Origin: Nageia nagi
Taxonomy: Eukaryota; Pinophyta
Assembly: GCA_050084985.1 (NCBI GenBank)
Contig: JBITNC010000001.1
Span: forward strand, 69,378,001-69,442,000
DNA: 64,000 nt
Direction of reading: 5' to 3'
Below, in pieces: positions 1 through 13,908 of this stretch. The first letter of the stretch is position 1; each line of letters opens with the position of its first letter. Under the pieces are notes generated by a model. That model was not told the DNA's origin and did not search any database. It saw only the letters and a list, made by a program, of their open reading frames with translations. Made by a program: the position numbers and the translations under genes.

Positions 1-213
1 GGAAAATCTAAAAATATATGATCCATATATGTTGAATGAAGATGAAGAAGATCTATATTAGAGTTTTCCATCTCTTAATGACTTAGCTCATAATACTATG
101 GATGTACTCAAGGAGGATTCTATATTACAAAAGAAGGTTCTTGCTACATGGAGAAGTGAGATAGAGCTATGGTTGGTTGGATTAAAGGGAAAAAACATAA
201 TAAATGTAAGTTG
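1..213 (+). pseudogene. Decayed coding fragment, unrecognised
   Basis: One plus-strand frame reads with few stops for about 70 codons, including LNEDEEDLY and a stretch with LKEDSILQKKV and IELWLVGLKG, then collapses into stops after about position 213. The acidic and Leu/Lys-rich character resembles the tail of a gypsy integrase or the linker after it, and it lies upstream of the decayed extra ORF at 1150-5290, so it may belong to the same element. I cannot name the domain. The left end is cut by the window edge. Confidence 0.3.
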
Positions 214-1149
214 ATAGAAAAGTATAGGGTTGGGGAGTTGTATCCTCATCTATGCATTTGTAGGACCAAATGCCTTCTCATTAGGGAGGTATGATCTAAA
301 TTAGATTGTGGCATGTTGATATATGTAGGATTAGTACTCATCCCAAAGGTATTTATGCTTGGAGATTAATGGAAGTTGAAATATAGAGGTGACTGGTAAT
401 AAAAACCATAACATTAATAGCTTAAGTCTATTTTTAGGTTGTTAACAAGCTACATTTTGATGAGTCAACAATGGAAGTTGAAAGAGAATAAAAGATTTAG
501 ACAATTGTATAGTTGAAGATCATCAACTCACATTTGGGTTATGTCTCTAGGCCTATTTAAAAGTGTGTTAGTCTCTTGATTCATAATCTTAGCTTAAAGA
601 ATTTTAGAGTTTTGGGATTGTAAATATTTAAAGGAAGGCCAAGATTCATTCTAAAATTTTTGTATTTATGAAGTTTTTCTTCTTGTTATAGGATATTGTA
701 GTAGTGTTGTAGAGATAGTATTTCCATTATTTTGATGGTATTTCTCTATATGAATGTAATATTGTAATGTATATAGATAATGAAAATAAAAGACTCTAGT
801 TATAAGGTAGATTAGCCCACATTGGATGAACAAAGGTAAAATCATTATGTTGATCTTGTTATGTGTGATTGAGACTACTAATTTATAGTTTTACATTGTA
901 CAATTTTGAATTTATATGCAATTTAATGGAACTCATAATGGTGAATATTTTTCATTCAAATCTATAAGTGAGGATCTGAGTATGCTATAAGCATACAATG
1001 ATTATGGATCATGTGGTGAAAAGGATATTCAAATTATACAAATAGATTATATCACCATGACATACTAGGCTATCAAGAATCACTCCAAGTAACATCAAGA
1101 TTGGTATGAGATGTTCAATGATAATTTCATCGTAATACTAATGAATAAG
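214..1149. other. No gene seen
   Basis: AT-rich DNA with stops in all frames. Around 820-850 there is a short phrase (agcccacattggatgaac) that also occurs, slightly changed, in the LTR-like piece near 41230. This hints at an old LTR fragment, but no ends can be placed. Confidence 0.3.
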
Positions 1150-4100
1150 GATAAGTTGAATACATATCACTACCCCTCCTTTGTTTGATAGCTATTACTT
1201 CATCAACATCCAAAGGCCTTATCATATCTTTAGCTAGCTTATATAGATGAAAATGGAAATCCTTAAAGGGTAGATGAATGGATGTAGGTACTTAATGTAA
1301 ATAGCTCATACTATGACTTTGCAAGATATTTTCTTTTCCCTATCCTAAATTTTATTAATGATAAAACTCACCCTATATTTTCCAAGTTAGTTATGACCAA
1401 TTTGAAATAAGGGTAATTCCAAAAGGGTGACTTCTATTTTACTAATAACTATACAATTATCATTTTGAATGAATTCTATGAGAAACCCATGAAATTTCTA
1501 TTTTTTGTTTCAAACTAGGTCTTAATGATGGAATTTACAAGGCAAGAATACTATTTGAAACATCATGGGGAGTCTTGAATGGGAAGAAGGGCCTCTACAC
1601 ATATTTCTTGGGCTTTGAATCAATCCAGGCATATAATTTTTTTTGGAAGTATCTCATGGTGAAAATGGGGAAACTACAACTAGAATAGATCTCAATATCC
1701 TATCCATATGATCCTTTAGGAGTATTCAAAACTCATTTAAATATAATTAATTCAAATACCTTAACTTTATCAAAGTGTTTTTGGATAAGTTTGAAAATTT
1801 TAGGAAAAAATCTAAAGATGGGCCATTTTTTCTAGATGCCTTTCTAGAGGCTTCTTGCTTGCCTCTATGGAGGTAAAAGTTCACTATGAAAATTGAATAT
1901 TCCTCTACCTTAGATAGAGAGATTAGCTTGCCTAAGGCTCTTCAAAAATATTTTGATAAATCTAACTAGTTGGAGCATAAGAAAAAGTGTTTTGTACAAT
2001 ACCATATGGAGAGCAAGTAGAAGTCCTTGCAATGGATGTGTGATCAAGATAAGGTATTCTCAAATGCCTACGATAAGGAATATACTACATAGATACTTAA
2101 GGGTCCTCAAAAGAATAAAGTTGAGCCTATAGAAAAGATTTTGGAATCTATAAAAGAAAAATATCAAATACCCACTGAGGAGCTCGCATCATTAGAGAAA
2201 TAGCAAAAATAGGCTATCATACTTGAACAAAAGTTACTCTTAGCCTCCATGAAGGAAAATGTTGTAGGCTAGGTTGATGATAAGATAATATCAAATAATA
2301 AAATTGATTACATAAAGTAACTATAGAGAAATATTGTAGAATTAGATGAAAAGAAGAGAAAAAAATAAGAAAAGAAAGATGTTGCTCTAGCCAAGTAGAT
2401 AGAAAAAGAGGAGGTTTTGATAAAAGAAAAGGTGATCCAAAAAAGAAAGAGTTTCCCAAAAAAGAATACAAATAAAGTGAAGAAGAGGGATAAGCCTCCT
2501 AATAATCCTCAAACTTAGAATATGATCCTACAAGGATCAACCATAGAGAGTGATGACCTGATGGTAAAAAAACCAAAGGATAGTGAGAGTGGAGACTCTA
2601 ATTCTACACAACCATTTAGAGTGGCTAGGAGAAGGAGGAGCCATAGAAGAGTACCTTCACCAAATGCTACTCCATAAAAAGAGGATATCCATACATATAA
2701 AAAGAAATAAAAAATAATGTTGGAGGAATAAATAGAATAAGATCAAGGGGTTCCTTCTCCACAACACTCCCTTCTAATAAGCCCATAGTACATAGTATCG
2801 ATGAGAGATAAGTCAGATGATGAAGATGTGGTCATTATTATGGTTCCCCTAATTTCTATCCAAAATATTGATATGTCACCTCATCCCATAGATTATATTA
2901 GTATTAACAAATCAAAAAAATAATGGCTTAAGAAGAATCACAAGGAGAAAAAGATTTAGGATCATATCCAACTAGATACCATGATTGACATCTAAAAGTA
3001 GGTGTTAGAAATATCTATTACATATCTTGATGCAAATTTCAAACAACTAGACTATTCCAAAGGTATATCCCTATAGCTAAGATTTGATAAAATAAGTCAC
3101 ATGGATAAGATAAAGATAATAAGGATAGGGATGACTTTGATGGATGTTGACATTATAATGCTAGAAAGAAAAGTTGATAAAGTGGAAAAACTATATACCA
3201 CAATAGTTGAAAAGGAAAAATTCCATGTCACATGCATAAATATATTGAAAATGTAAATTTAATAACTATAAGAAGCTATAGAATACTCCAAGCTAGCTAA
3301 GGTGGTGAAAGAGAGAGAAGAAGATCTCAAGGCCAAAGGTATAGAATTGATAATGAAGAATGATCAGATCCAGGCCTTGAAATTAGAAATTGATGCTTTA
3401 AAGATGGCTCTCAAAGAAAAAGAAACATATTACAAGTCTTTAGAATATAAGAAGAATAAACTTCAAGAAGATTAAAGGATACACAAGATGCTGACATAAA
3501 AATAAAAGCAAATATGAAAGTAATGATTGATAATTTTGCAAAAATAAAGGCCAATTTGGAAGAGAAATTAAAGAGGAAAGACCAGACTCCTCCAACCTAA
3601 GGTACATAGGCACTAGAAAAATATAAGCTTACCCTTAAATGTATTAAAGAGCATAATATTTAGATAATAGGGTAAGGTGATTCTAATTTTGGGTTTGTTG
3701 AACTTAGTATGAGAATATGTACTTTATTATAAAAAGAAGATAGATGTGTACGAGAATGTATTTGACCTAAAGAGTAGGATAATGAATTTGTCAATGGATA
3801 ATAACAATATTATCAAGGCCATGAATCAAAAGGACATTTTAGATACTGGCATTGGTAATTCTCATGATAAAAATTTGGTTTTTCTAAAAGGTGGACCATT
3901 TATAGGAATTGATACTATATATAGATAAATGTATGAAATCAATCACAGTGGAGATGAGTAAATTGAATGGTGCCTTAAATTTTTTGATATAATCAATATG
4001 CCTCCCCTATATAAGAGAGATAAAAGTGTATACACATTAGATTAAGTAAATGAATTTTATAATGTAGCAAAAAAGTTAGATGAAAGTTTCATAGATTGGG

Positions 4101-5290
4101 TAGAGGATAATTTGGAAGATAAGTTCTCTAAGTTTGCCTAGGAAATGATAAAAATAGATAAGTAGACCATAAATTTCATAAAGATTAAATCAAATATAAG
4201 TATTAAGATCATAAATCAATTAGTTTCCCTAGCTATGCTTATTTAAGATATAAGAATACCATTTCATGGGGAATGGGCCACTACCTTAGCAATTTTATGA
4301 AAAGATATACTAAAGGATGGGGCATCTTAAGGTATTATTTTGAATAGTTTGATAGATATTTTTGTATAAAAATTCACTTTTTTGAGCCTAAGTTTGAGAT
4401 TTAGTGGCATAAATCTTCCCACAAGTTGTTAGAATGTATAGTCATATATATTTTGTTAGAGAAATAAGAAGGCTTTGGTATGGGTATACTCTTTTTGTAG
4501 CCTTACTACTATTGGAATAGCTATACTTATTTAATTTTGAGCATGTATGAAGCATTTAATTTTGGTGAAGGTTTAATAGGTTTGGCATACATATATTCCA
4601 TTGGAAAGGTGGTAGAATTAGTAAAGGAGAGGACTTAGCCAATTTTGGGGCATTTTCATAGTATTCAATTTTGGTAGAAGTTCAATAGTTTTTGAGGCAT
4701 GAACATTTTCAAAGTGGTGATGAAATTAGTATGATATCACACTTAGCCATTTTATCATATCTTATGAAGCATTTGATTTTGTCAAAAATCTGATAGAGAA
4801 GAGAGGACTATTTTCCATTGAAATAGTAGAAAACTTCTTCAAGGTATTTCCATTAGTTCAAGGCCTTACCAGAGGTAACTTGAGCATAAAGAAAAGAGAA
4901 TTACATATGTATGTCACCTTACATATTCCAATTTTGGAGATTTAGATTTTGACTATACATATTCAATAAGAAATAAAGAATTTTATTGAAATAAGTCCTT
5001 TTATTCAAGTATTTGATTTCAATGTGTCTATAAGAATGTAAATACCAATAGATAGCACTAGAAGTTCAGCAAAATACATTTTTTCCAAGAAGATGATCTC
5101 AACTACTAGATTCAAGTTTAAATCTTTAGATATATCAAAGGTGTTGAAATGCACAAGAGATTATTCTAGAAGCTTAAAGATTTGGATCCAAGTTATGAAT
5201 CATATTAGGATCAAATCTGATACAAAATTAGTTATAGATATTTTCATATGTCAAAGTTCATTAGGAGTTAGTGTAGATTCCTTAGCATAA
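1150..5290 (+). pseudogene. Decayed long ORF, probable extra ORF of a gypsy element
   Basis: Plus-strand translation shows long readable blocks broken by many TAG/TAA stops and frameshifts. Near 1441-1490 is a block with NNYTIIILNEFYEKP. A similar block (HTIIIRYGYFEKP) sits in the ORF after integrase of gypsy element A at about 19560-19600 on the minus strand. A Lys/Glu-rich middle follows (about 2100-2900), then a coiled-coil-like stretch (about 3140-3475, heptad Leu/Ile with KEREEDLKAK), then about 600 residues ending with the open piece 5093-5290. I infer an additional ORF of a gypsy retrotransposon, 3' of pol. The function is unknown, and a captured host gene is possible. The last part lies inside the tandem duplication. 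Confidence 0.4.
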
Positions 5291-7982
5291 AAACTATAAG
5301 TAATGGTGTTGTTAAAAAGAAAGGGTTTAGATACATTATATATTACCCCTATTTTGTACTTGTGCCAAATGATAATAGAATATAATATGCTTCTTGATAT
5401 CTTAACAATGATCTATTTTTTCTATTCTTAAATTGTTGTGTGATTTATCTATTTGTACTTCATGGATTGTGAGAGATAATCAGTATTTAATCCATATTTG
5501 TAAAGCATTTGTACTTTGTTATCATTTGAATTACCATGCTTAATTTGGTGGCTATAAAATCAAACTATTCAATTAGCTCATAGTCTATTTTAATGAATGC
5601 TTGGGATGGTTCAGATTTGTTTGATTTGCTTATTTGCACTCATTAGTGTAGTAGATAAATTTACTTTTGTTTAGCAAATTTATTTATCATAACATTTTCT
5701 TTCTATAATTTTTCATTCATTTAGTCTGATCATAGGAGTCAACCTATTCTAGAGATCAATTTCTAGCAATAGAGATTGTATCAACATAATTATAGCTATG
5801 AATTTGATACATAGGTGTGTGTATTACAATATGTTAGTGAATAAAATCCTAATATAATATACAAGTGATATTTTGGTGCAAGATGCTTTTCTTGATTTAC
5901 CTCTTGATCCTTATGTGTCAAATCAAGAATACTTGATTATGAAATAATCTTAGAGTTATAATCAATGTGATCTAATTATAGATCCCTTGTCTAGTAAATA
6001 AATAAGATGTCTCATACTCATTTCAAAATTAATATCATATGTAAAAAAACTCTTACACCCTTATGTTAAACAAAGAAGTATTGATATATTTTTTCTCCAA
6101 GATGTATCAATGTCATTGAATCCTATTTTCTTTATACAAGCCCTATTTAGGGATTCAAAGTATTGTTATACTATGTTAAACATGATAGCATTAATATAAT
6201 TTTATTTTATGTAATTGTAGAATATTTAAGATAAATTATCATATTAAAATTAATGGCCTATAATAAATTATGAATAAAATACTTCAAGAAAAGAAAGCTA
6301 GAACTTCAACATTATGAGAACCCACTTATAGACCTAAGTGAAGATGATATTGAGATCAATAATAATCCTAGTTGAAAATAGGCAAGATGATTAATTAAGG
6401 TTTAGTACATTAAGAGATATAAAATAGACATTATTAATGGAAGTTTAATTATGAGCTAAAGTCATTGGGAACCCCTTAAAACACTAAATTATGTGTACTT
6501 ATGATGGAACATTAATATCAACATGTTAGGACATCATGGTATGTGTGAATAATATAATTCAATAAAACTAGGTTATGAGATTAAAAATATATGAGCTATG
6601 ATATGAAACTATAAAAATTAAATATTAATAAATAGTCAAGGTTGGGCCATGATCCCAAATTGCTAGACTATACACCTAAGATAGTTAAAAACATGGATGA
6701 TAATTATAATGCTTTAGGAAATACCATTGGAATTGGTAAGTTGTAAAAATAGGGGTTAAGTATGGATAAATTTTAAAGAGACTAATATTGGGAATATAAA
6801 CCTAGAATAATAAGAAGGTTATTCAAATAAAATAAATGGGTTATTCATCAAGTACCTAATGTATACAAGTAATATTTGTAAATCTATCAATTCTCAAATG
6901 GCTAATATTTTGAGGATAATGTGAAATTGATCAAATTATTATTATTATAACTTTGCTAAAAAATAAAAATAATCTTGAAGGACCACTTGATTTCATACTT
7001 GGGTAAGTGCAAGAAGTTGAGTTCCACTTTAAGGGAAGTCAAGGAACTTAGATTTTTAACATGGGGTGGGGATCTCACAAGGTGGGATTTTGGTATGGTC
7101 AAGATCCTTGAGTATGATTGTGATCCTAAGGGATCAATATACCAAGAGTATTAGGATCCTATCCCCTACAATTTTGATCTTCAAAGTATAAATACATGTT
7201 ATAACCCCCAAGATCTTGGGGAGATCGTGATCCCACCCCCTAGGATCTCATTCCTTAAATTTAAAATTTTTACCCATTATTTTTAGCTCGTAATTGGGTT
7301 TGGTGACCCTACTCTTGGCTTTGGACCTACAACTTCAAGGTCATAACAATGGAAATGGACTTTACCAACTTTGTACATGCATTTGATGATGTTTTGCAAA
7401 GAACATTTTCCCAAAATTTTGTAGGATTGCATATGAGATAGTGCATATTTCAAATATGCTATTTTTTATAATTGGATTAGATTTCATATTTTCAATATAA
7501 TTTTTAATGAAAGAGGGTCTATAAACTTCAAAAATTAGGATTTTGTATTTTTTAATAACTTTTTGTATTTTTTTAGAATTGTGAAAAAATAATATGTTCA
7601 TAATATGCATACAATTCTACACAAGTTAAAAATAAATAAAATTAAAATGATAAGTTTAGGTCAAATTATGCTTAAGGGACATGAGCACTTTTTGAAATGA
7701 TAATAAGGGAAAGTAAAAATTAAAAAAAAAATATTAATAAAAAAATTACAAAAATATCTTGTACAATATTTAGTGTCTTAGGTATCTTTGCCCAAAAGGA
7801 TTTAACAAAATATTGTAATTTAAGTCCAATTATGCTTAAGGTACATGATGGGGTTGTGGTACTCAAATGTTCTTTTATATATAGTGCATTTCAAACATGC
7901 TTATCAAAAATTTATTTCTATGATCTAGGTATTGGAATAAATAACATATCTAAAAACTAGACTTCGAGTACTACATTTTTAC
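5291..7982. other. Non-coding, LTR-like part of unit 1
   Basis: No readable gene. It follows the end of the decayed ORF as an LTR or 3' region would. It holds a GATC-rich stretch (about 7060-7250, roughly ten GATC sites in 190 bp) around a TATA-like box at 7187. TG...CA ends, primer site and polypurine tract were not found. Confidence 0.4.
7187..7194 (+). promoter_or_regulatory. TATA-like box in unit 1
   Basis: TATAAATA sits inside a GATC-rich segment flanked by GGGTGGGGATC-like and GATCCCACCCC-like arms. The same box is kept at 12023-12030 in unit 2. This suggests an LTR promoter, by inference only. Confidence 0.3.
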
Positions 7983-10170
7983 ATATGAGAAAGATAATGA
8001 GGATAGGGATGAATTTGATTGATGTTGGAGTTACAATGCTAGAAAGAAATTTTGATAAACTAGAGAAAATATAGGTTGTAGCAGTTGAAAAAAGAAAAAT
8101 TTCATGTCACATAATAAACATATTGAATAAGAAAATTCAATAGTTTCAAGAAGTTATGGAATGCTCCAAGCTAGCGAAGGTTGTGGAAGAGAGAGAAGAA
8201 TATCTCAAGGCCAAGGGCATAAAATTGATAATGAAGAATGGTCAGATCCAAGCCATGGAATTAGAAATTGATACTTTAAAGTTGACTCTCAAGCAAAAGA
8301 AATATATTGCAAGTATTTAGAATATAAGAATAAGAAAATTCAAGAATATATAAAGGTTTCATAAGATGCTAACATAAAAATAAATGCAAATATGAAAGTA
8401 GTGATTGATAATTTTTCAAAAATAAAGGCCACTTTGAAAGATAAATTGAAGAGCAAAGACTAGACTCCTCCTACCTAAGGTACATAGGCATCAACAAAAA
8501 TAAGATTACCCCTTGACATCTTGAAGAGCATAAATTATGGATATTGTGGTAAGGTGATTTAAATTTTGGGTTTGTTGAACTTAGTCCAGGAATATGGACT
8601 TTATTATGAAAAGAAATTGGATGAGTACAAGACTATGTTTGACTTGAAGAGTAAGATAGTGAAGATATCCATGTAAAATATTGATATTATCATGGCAATG
8701 AATTAGAAGGATATTTGGATACTAGCATTGGTAATTCTCATGATAAAAATTTTGTTATGTCATAGAATATGGCCCATTTATAGGAATTGATACTATGTAT
8801 AGATAAATGTATGAAATCACTCATAGTGGAGATGAGTAAATTAAATTGCACCTTAAAGGTTTTGATAGAAACAATATGGCTCCCTTGTATAAGGGAGATA
8901 AAAGTGTATACACATCAAATTAAATAAAGGCATTTCATGATGTAGTGTAAATGTCAGATGATAGTTTCAAAAAATGGGTTGAGGATAATTTTGAAACATG
9001 TTCTCTAAATTTGCCTAGGAAATGGTAAAAATAGAGAAGTGGACCATAGAGTTCACAAAGATTAAATCAAATAATAGCCTTAATTTAATCAAATAGTTTG
9101 TTTCCCTAGTTATGCTCATTTAGAAGATAGGCATACCATCTGATGGGGAATAGACCATTACCATAGCAATTTTTCCAAAGGAAATACAAAAGGATGGGGC
9201 ATCCTTTAGTATTTTTCACAATTTGATAGTTAGTTTTGTATATAATTTTAGTTTTTTGAGCTTTATTTTGGGATTTGGAAGTACAAATCTTCTATTAAGT
9301 CACCAAAATGTATTTCCATACATGTTTTTCTATATAAATATGAAGGTTTTGGTATGGCTATACTCTTTTTGTAGCATTACTACTATTGAAACAACTATAC
9401 TTAGTCAATTTTGAGCATGTATGAAGCATTTAATTTTGGAAAAAGTTTGATAGTTTTAGCATACACATATTCCATTGAAAGGATGGTATAATTAGTAAAG
9501 TATAGGACTTAGCCAATTATGGGGTATTCTTATAGTATTCAATTTTTGTGGAAGTTCGATAATTTTTGAGGTATGAACATCATTGAAGTAGTAGCAAAGT
9601 CAGTACAACATCACACTTAGCCATTTTATCATGTCTTATGAAGCATTTAATTTTGGTGAATATCCAATAGAGTGGAGAGGACTATTTTCTATTGAAATAG
9701 TGAAAAAATCCTTTGAGATATTTCCATTAGTTCAAGGTCCTACCAAAGGTGACTTGAGCATAGAGAAAAGAGAATTGCATATGTATGTCCCTTACATGTT
9801 CCAATTTTGGAGATTCAAATTTTGGCTATACAAATTCAAGAAGAAATATAAAAGTATATAAAAAAATACCTTTGTTCAAGTGTTTGGTTTTGATAGATCC
9901 ATCAAAATGCAAGTACTTGCATAAAGAGTCAAAAGTTTGACAAAATGCATTTTTTTCCAAGAAGTTGATCTCAACCACAAAATTCAAGTTTTAAGTTCTA
10001 ATATATCAAAGGAATTGAAATGTGTAGGAGATTATTTTAGAATCTTCAAGATTTGGATCTAAGTTATGAATCGTATCAGGATAAAATCTAGTATTAAATT
10101 AGTTATAGATATTTTCATATGTCAAATTTTGTTAGGAGTTAGTTAGTGTAGATTCCTTAGTAGAAAAACT
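7983..10170 (+). pseudogene. Second copy of the 3' part of the decayed ORF
   Basis: Duplicate of 3098-5290. The coiled-coil-like stretch is at about 8010-8330. A better preserved piece is 9631-9861 (76 codons, with GLFSIEIVKKSFEIFPLVQG), matching a broken version near 4759-4960 in unit 1. The Glu/Lys coil and the C-terminal block are conserved above background between units, but many stops are present in both. Family and function are not recognised. Confidence 0.4.
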
Positions 10171-12810
10171 ATAAGTAGTGGTGTTGTTAATAAGAAAAGG
10201 ATCAAATTCAATAGATATTGCCCTTATTTTGTACTTGTGCCAAATGATAATAAAATATAATATACTTAAATCATTCTATGATCTATATATTTGCACTTCA
10301 TGGATTGTGAGAGATAATTAGTAGCTAATTTGTATTTGTAAAGTGCTTGTACTTTGTTATTACTTAGAGTGTCATGCTTAATTTGGTAGCTATAAAATCA
10401 AACTATTCAATTAGATTAGATTATGCATTAATGAATGCCTAGGCTAGTCCAAATTTGTTTGATTTTCTTATTTGCACTAATTAGTGTTGTAGCTATATTT
10501 ACTTCTATTTAGCAAATTTATTTCTCACAACATTTGCTTTATATAATTTTTCATTCATTTAGTTCGATCAAAGGAGCCAACCATCTCCAAAGATCAATTA
10601 TCTAGCAATAGAGATTATATCAATAGAATTATAGTTGTGACTTAAATACATGTATGTGTGTATTATCACATCTTAGTCAACAAAATCCTAATATGATAAA
10701 TAAATGATATTTTATTGAGAGATGTTTTTATTTATGTACCTCTTGATCCTTATGTATTAGATCAAGAATACTTCATTGAGAAATAACCTTAGAGTTATAA
10801 TCAATGTGATGTAATTATAGATCCCTTGTATAGTAAATAAATAATATGTCTCATACTCATTTGAAAAGTAAGGTCCTAGGTAAAAAATTTCTTACACCCT
10901 TATGTTAAACAAGGAAGTCTTGATATAGTTTTTCTCTAAGATGTATCAAATTCATTGAACCATATTTTCTTTGTACAAGTCCTATTTAGGGATTCAAAGT
11001 ATTGTGATGCTATGTTAGAGTTGATAGACATAATATAAGTTTATTTTATGTAATTATAGAATCTTTAAGATAAATTCTCATCTTAAAATTAATGGCCTAT
11101 GATCAGTGATGTGTAGAATACTTCAAGATAAGAAATCTAGAACCTCAACAATATGAGAACCCACTTATAGACCTAAGCAAAGAGGATATTAAGATAAAAA
11201 TAATCCTATCTAACAATAGACAAGAGGATTACTTAATATTTAGTACATTAAGAGATAAAATAGATCTTATTAATGGAAATCTAATTATGAGCTAAAGTTT
11301 TTGGGAACCCCTTAAACCAACAAAATAGGTGTACTTATGATGGAATATTAATATCAAGATGTTGGGATATCATGGTATGTGTGAATAATGCAACTCAATA
11401 AAACTAGGTTATGAGCTTAAAAATATATTGGTTATAATATGAAACTATCAAGCTTAAATATTAATAAATATTCAAGGTTAGGCCATGATCACAAATAGTT
11501 GGATTATACGCCTAAGATAGTTAAAAGCATGGATGATAATTATAACACTTTAGGAAACACCATTGGAATTAGTAAGTTGTAAAAATAAAGATTAATTATG
11601 GATAAATTATAAAGAGAATAACGTTGGGAATATAACCCTGGAATAACAACAACATTATTCAAATAAATAATGGGTTAGTCATCAAGGACCTAATATATAA
11701 GAGTAATATTTGTAAAGTTGTTGATCCTTAAATGACTATGATTTTGAAGATGATGTTAAATAGATCAAACCATTGTTAATATGAATTTGCTAAATGATAA
11801 AATAAATATTAAAATACCACTTGATATTGTACTTAGGTATGTGAAAGAAGTTGATTCCCACTTTAGGGGAAGTTTAGGGACTTAGTTTTTTGAATGTGGG
11901 GTAGGGATCTCAAGGAGTGGGATTCTGGTATGATTCAATATCCTTGAGCCTAATCAAGATCTTAGGGGACCAAGATCCTAAGAGGAATAGGATTCTCACC
12001 CTTGAGATCCTAATCTTGAAAGTATAAATACAAAAAATAATCCCCAAGATGCTAGGGGGACCGAGATACCACCCCCTGAGATCTTGATCCTTAAATTTAA
12101 AATTTCTACCTACTCTTTTTAGCTCATAATTAGGTTTTGTGACCTAAACCTTGGCTTTGGACCTACAATATCAAGTTCATAATAATGGCAGTAAACTTTA
12201 CCAACTTTGGACATGCATTTGATGATGTTTTTTGAAGAATGTTTTCATAAAATTTTGCAAGATTGCATATGAGAGAGTGCATATTTAAAATATGTTGTTT
12301 TTTTACAATTATATTAGATTTTATATTTTCAATATAAATTTTAGTAAAAGAGGGTCCATAAACTTCAAAAACTAGGGTTTCATATTTATTTAATATTTTT
12401 TTTATTTTTTAGACTTATGAAAAATAATATGTTCACAGTATGCATACAGTTCCACACAAATTAAAAAAATAAATTTAAAATGATAAAGTTAGGTCAAATT
12501 ATGCTTGATGGACATGACCACTTTTTGAAATGAAAATTAGGTCCAATAAAAAAATATTAAAAACAAAATTACAAAAAATATCATGTATAATCTTTGGTGT
12601 CTTAGGTATCTTTACCCAAAAGGATTTAATAAAATATTGTAGTTTAAGTTCAATTATGCTTGAGGGACATGATTGGCGTGTGGCCCTCAAATTGTATTTT
12701 TTAAATATTGGTTTTTAAATATGTTTATCAAAAATTTATTTCTATGATCTAGGTAATGAAATAAATTACATATTTGAAAACTAGACTTTGAGTACTACAT
12801 TTTTACCCAA
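10171..12810. other. Non-coding, LTR-like part of unit 2
   Basis: Counterpart of 5291-7982 with the same GATC-rich segment (about 11890-12090) and TATAAATA at 12023-12030. Two short overlapping open frames near 12500-12718 lie on opposite strands and look accidental. Confidence 0.4.
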
Positions 12811-13766
12811 GTAACCTTTTTCAAACTTCAAACTCTAAGTGCTTTAAATTTTAAGATCAATTATGACCAAACTTGAAAATCAAGGAAAATACTTCTACTT
12901 TTTGGCCAAAATTGGAACTCATTTTCTTGCATAGAACCACTTCCTTGCTAGGAGTAGCCACCTTAAGAAGATCCTCAAGCTTGTTATTATTCTTTTGGTA
13001 GTGTTGTACTTTTAGAATATTCTTCCTTTTATCTTGTTATATAAATGATTTATTGTAATGAGATACTATGATAAGGTTCATTTTGTATCTTCTTATTTAC
13101 ACTAGATGTATTTATTACCATTGTTTAAAATTGATATGATTATATAATTCAGTTAATGTATTATGTGATATGGCTTGCATTTAATATAATGAAATACCCA
13201 ACTATTGGTATATAAACCTAATAGAATTATAATTAGCTTGTTGTTGTATTATGGATGGATTTTACTTTATGAATTTTTCTAATAAAATGATTATATTGAA
13301 TAACCACTTAAGTATTTGAATATCCATGGCTCCCCAAGATTTGGGCATGGGGATACTAGAAAATATGGTAGGCCTAGCTAATAGAAATGGGTAGGCTAGT
13401 ATCCCATATCCCTAATAGGTTATCAGATAGGGGTAGTAGTCAATAAAATTGTAGTTACCAAGTGAGGGTAACTATTACTTATACTTCTTATGGTTAACCA
13501 AATAGGAGTATGATGATTGTTCCATAGGAAATGAAACTTACCCATTTTGTATAGAATATTGCCTAGGATAATCCATTTGTGCCTATGATTTGAAGGGTTA
13601 CACATTGATCAAATATGTATAACCTTGTGGATAAGTGTTCTCTTGGGTGATATGGGCCCTAAGTATAAAACAACAACACCATGACCAAAATGTCTACTAC
13701 ATAGTTCATAAATAGAAATGGTGGGGTCACCTACATGGTATCTTATAATGGGATGATCTAAGAAGT

Positions 13767-13908
13767 GGACACTTAATTAGGGTTGGTTAATCTAGATTTG
13801 AATAATATTGCTATATAAGACTTAACTATTTAGCAATGGACACTTAATTAGGGTTGGTTAATCTAGATTTGACCAATCTTGCTATATAGGCCTTAACTAT
13901 TTAGCAAT
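13767..13908 (+). repeat. Two-copy 71-bp tandem repeat
   Basis: Units 13767-13837 and 13838-13908 both begin ggacacttaattaggg and end tagcaat, with a handful of differences. It is a simple local duplication. Confidence 0.85.

Larger units (their letters stand above)
3098..7982 (+). repeat. Tandem duplication of about 4.85 kb, unit 1
   Basis: The sequence from about 3098 (just before gataataaggatagggatga) to about 7982 (ending gagtactacatttttac) is repeated in the same order directly afterwards. Matching landmarks: the coiled-coil block 3106/7990, the GLFSIEIV block about 4800/9675, the TATAAATA at 7187/12023, and the text tttggacctacaa near 7320/12150. Identity by eye is roughly 80-85%, so the duplication is old. 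The unit contains the 3' part of the decayed ORF plus about 2.7 kb of non-coding, LTR-like DNA. Confidence 0.85.
7983..12810 (+). repeat. Tandem duplication of about 4.85 kb, unit 2
   Basis: Second direct copy of 3098-7982, slightly shorter (about 4828 bp). The junction is sharp: unit 1 ends gagtactacatttttac and the text changes to the coiled-coil block of unit 2. At about 12806 the same end phrase is followed by unrelated sequence (ccaagtaacc). There is no LTR or target duplication at the junction, so unequal exchange or replication slippage is more likely than a new insertion. Confidence 0.85.

Noticed and set aside
2217-2471. 84-codon minus-strand frame
   Set aside because: Antisense shadow of a purine-rich (Lys/Glu) plus-strand coding remnant; Phe/Leu-rich text results from the complement.
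9223-9414. Possible membrane protein of 63 codons
   Set aside because: Its counterpart in the first tandem unit (about 4350-4540) is not open, and Phe/Leu/Ser richness is expected from the base composition.
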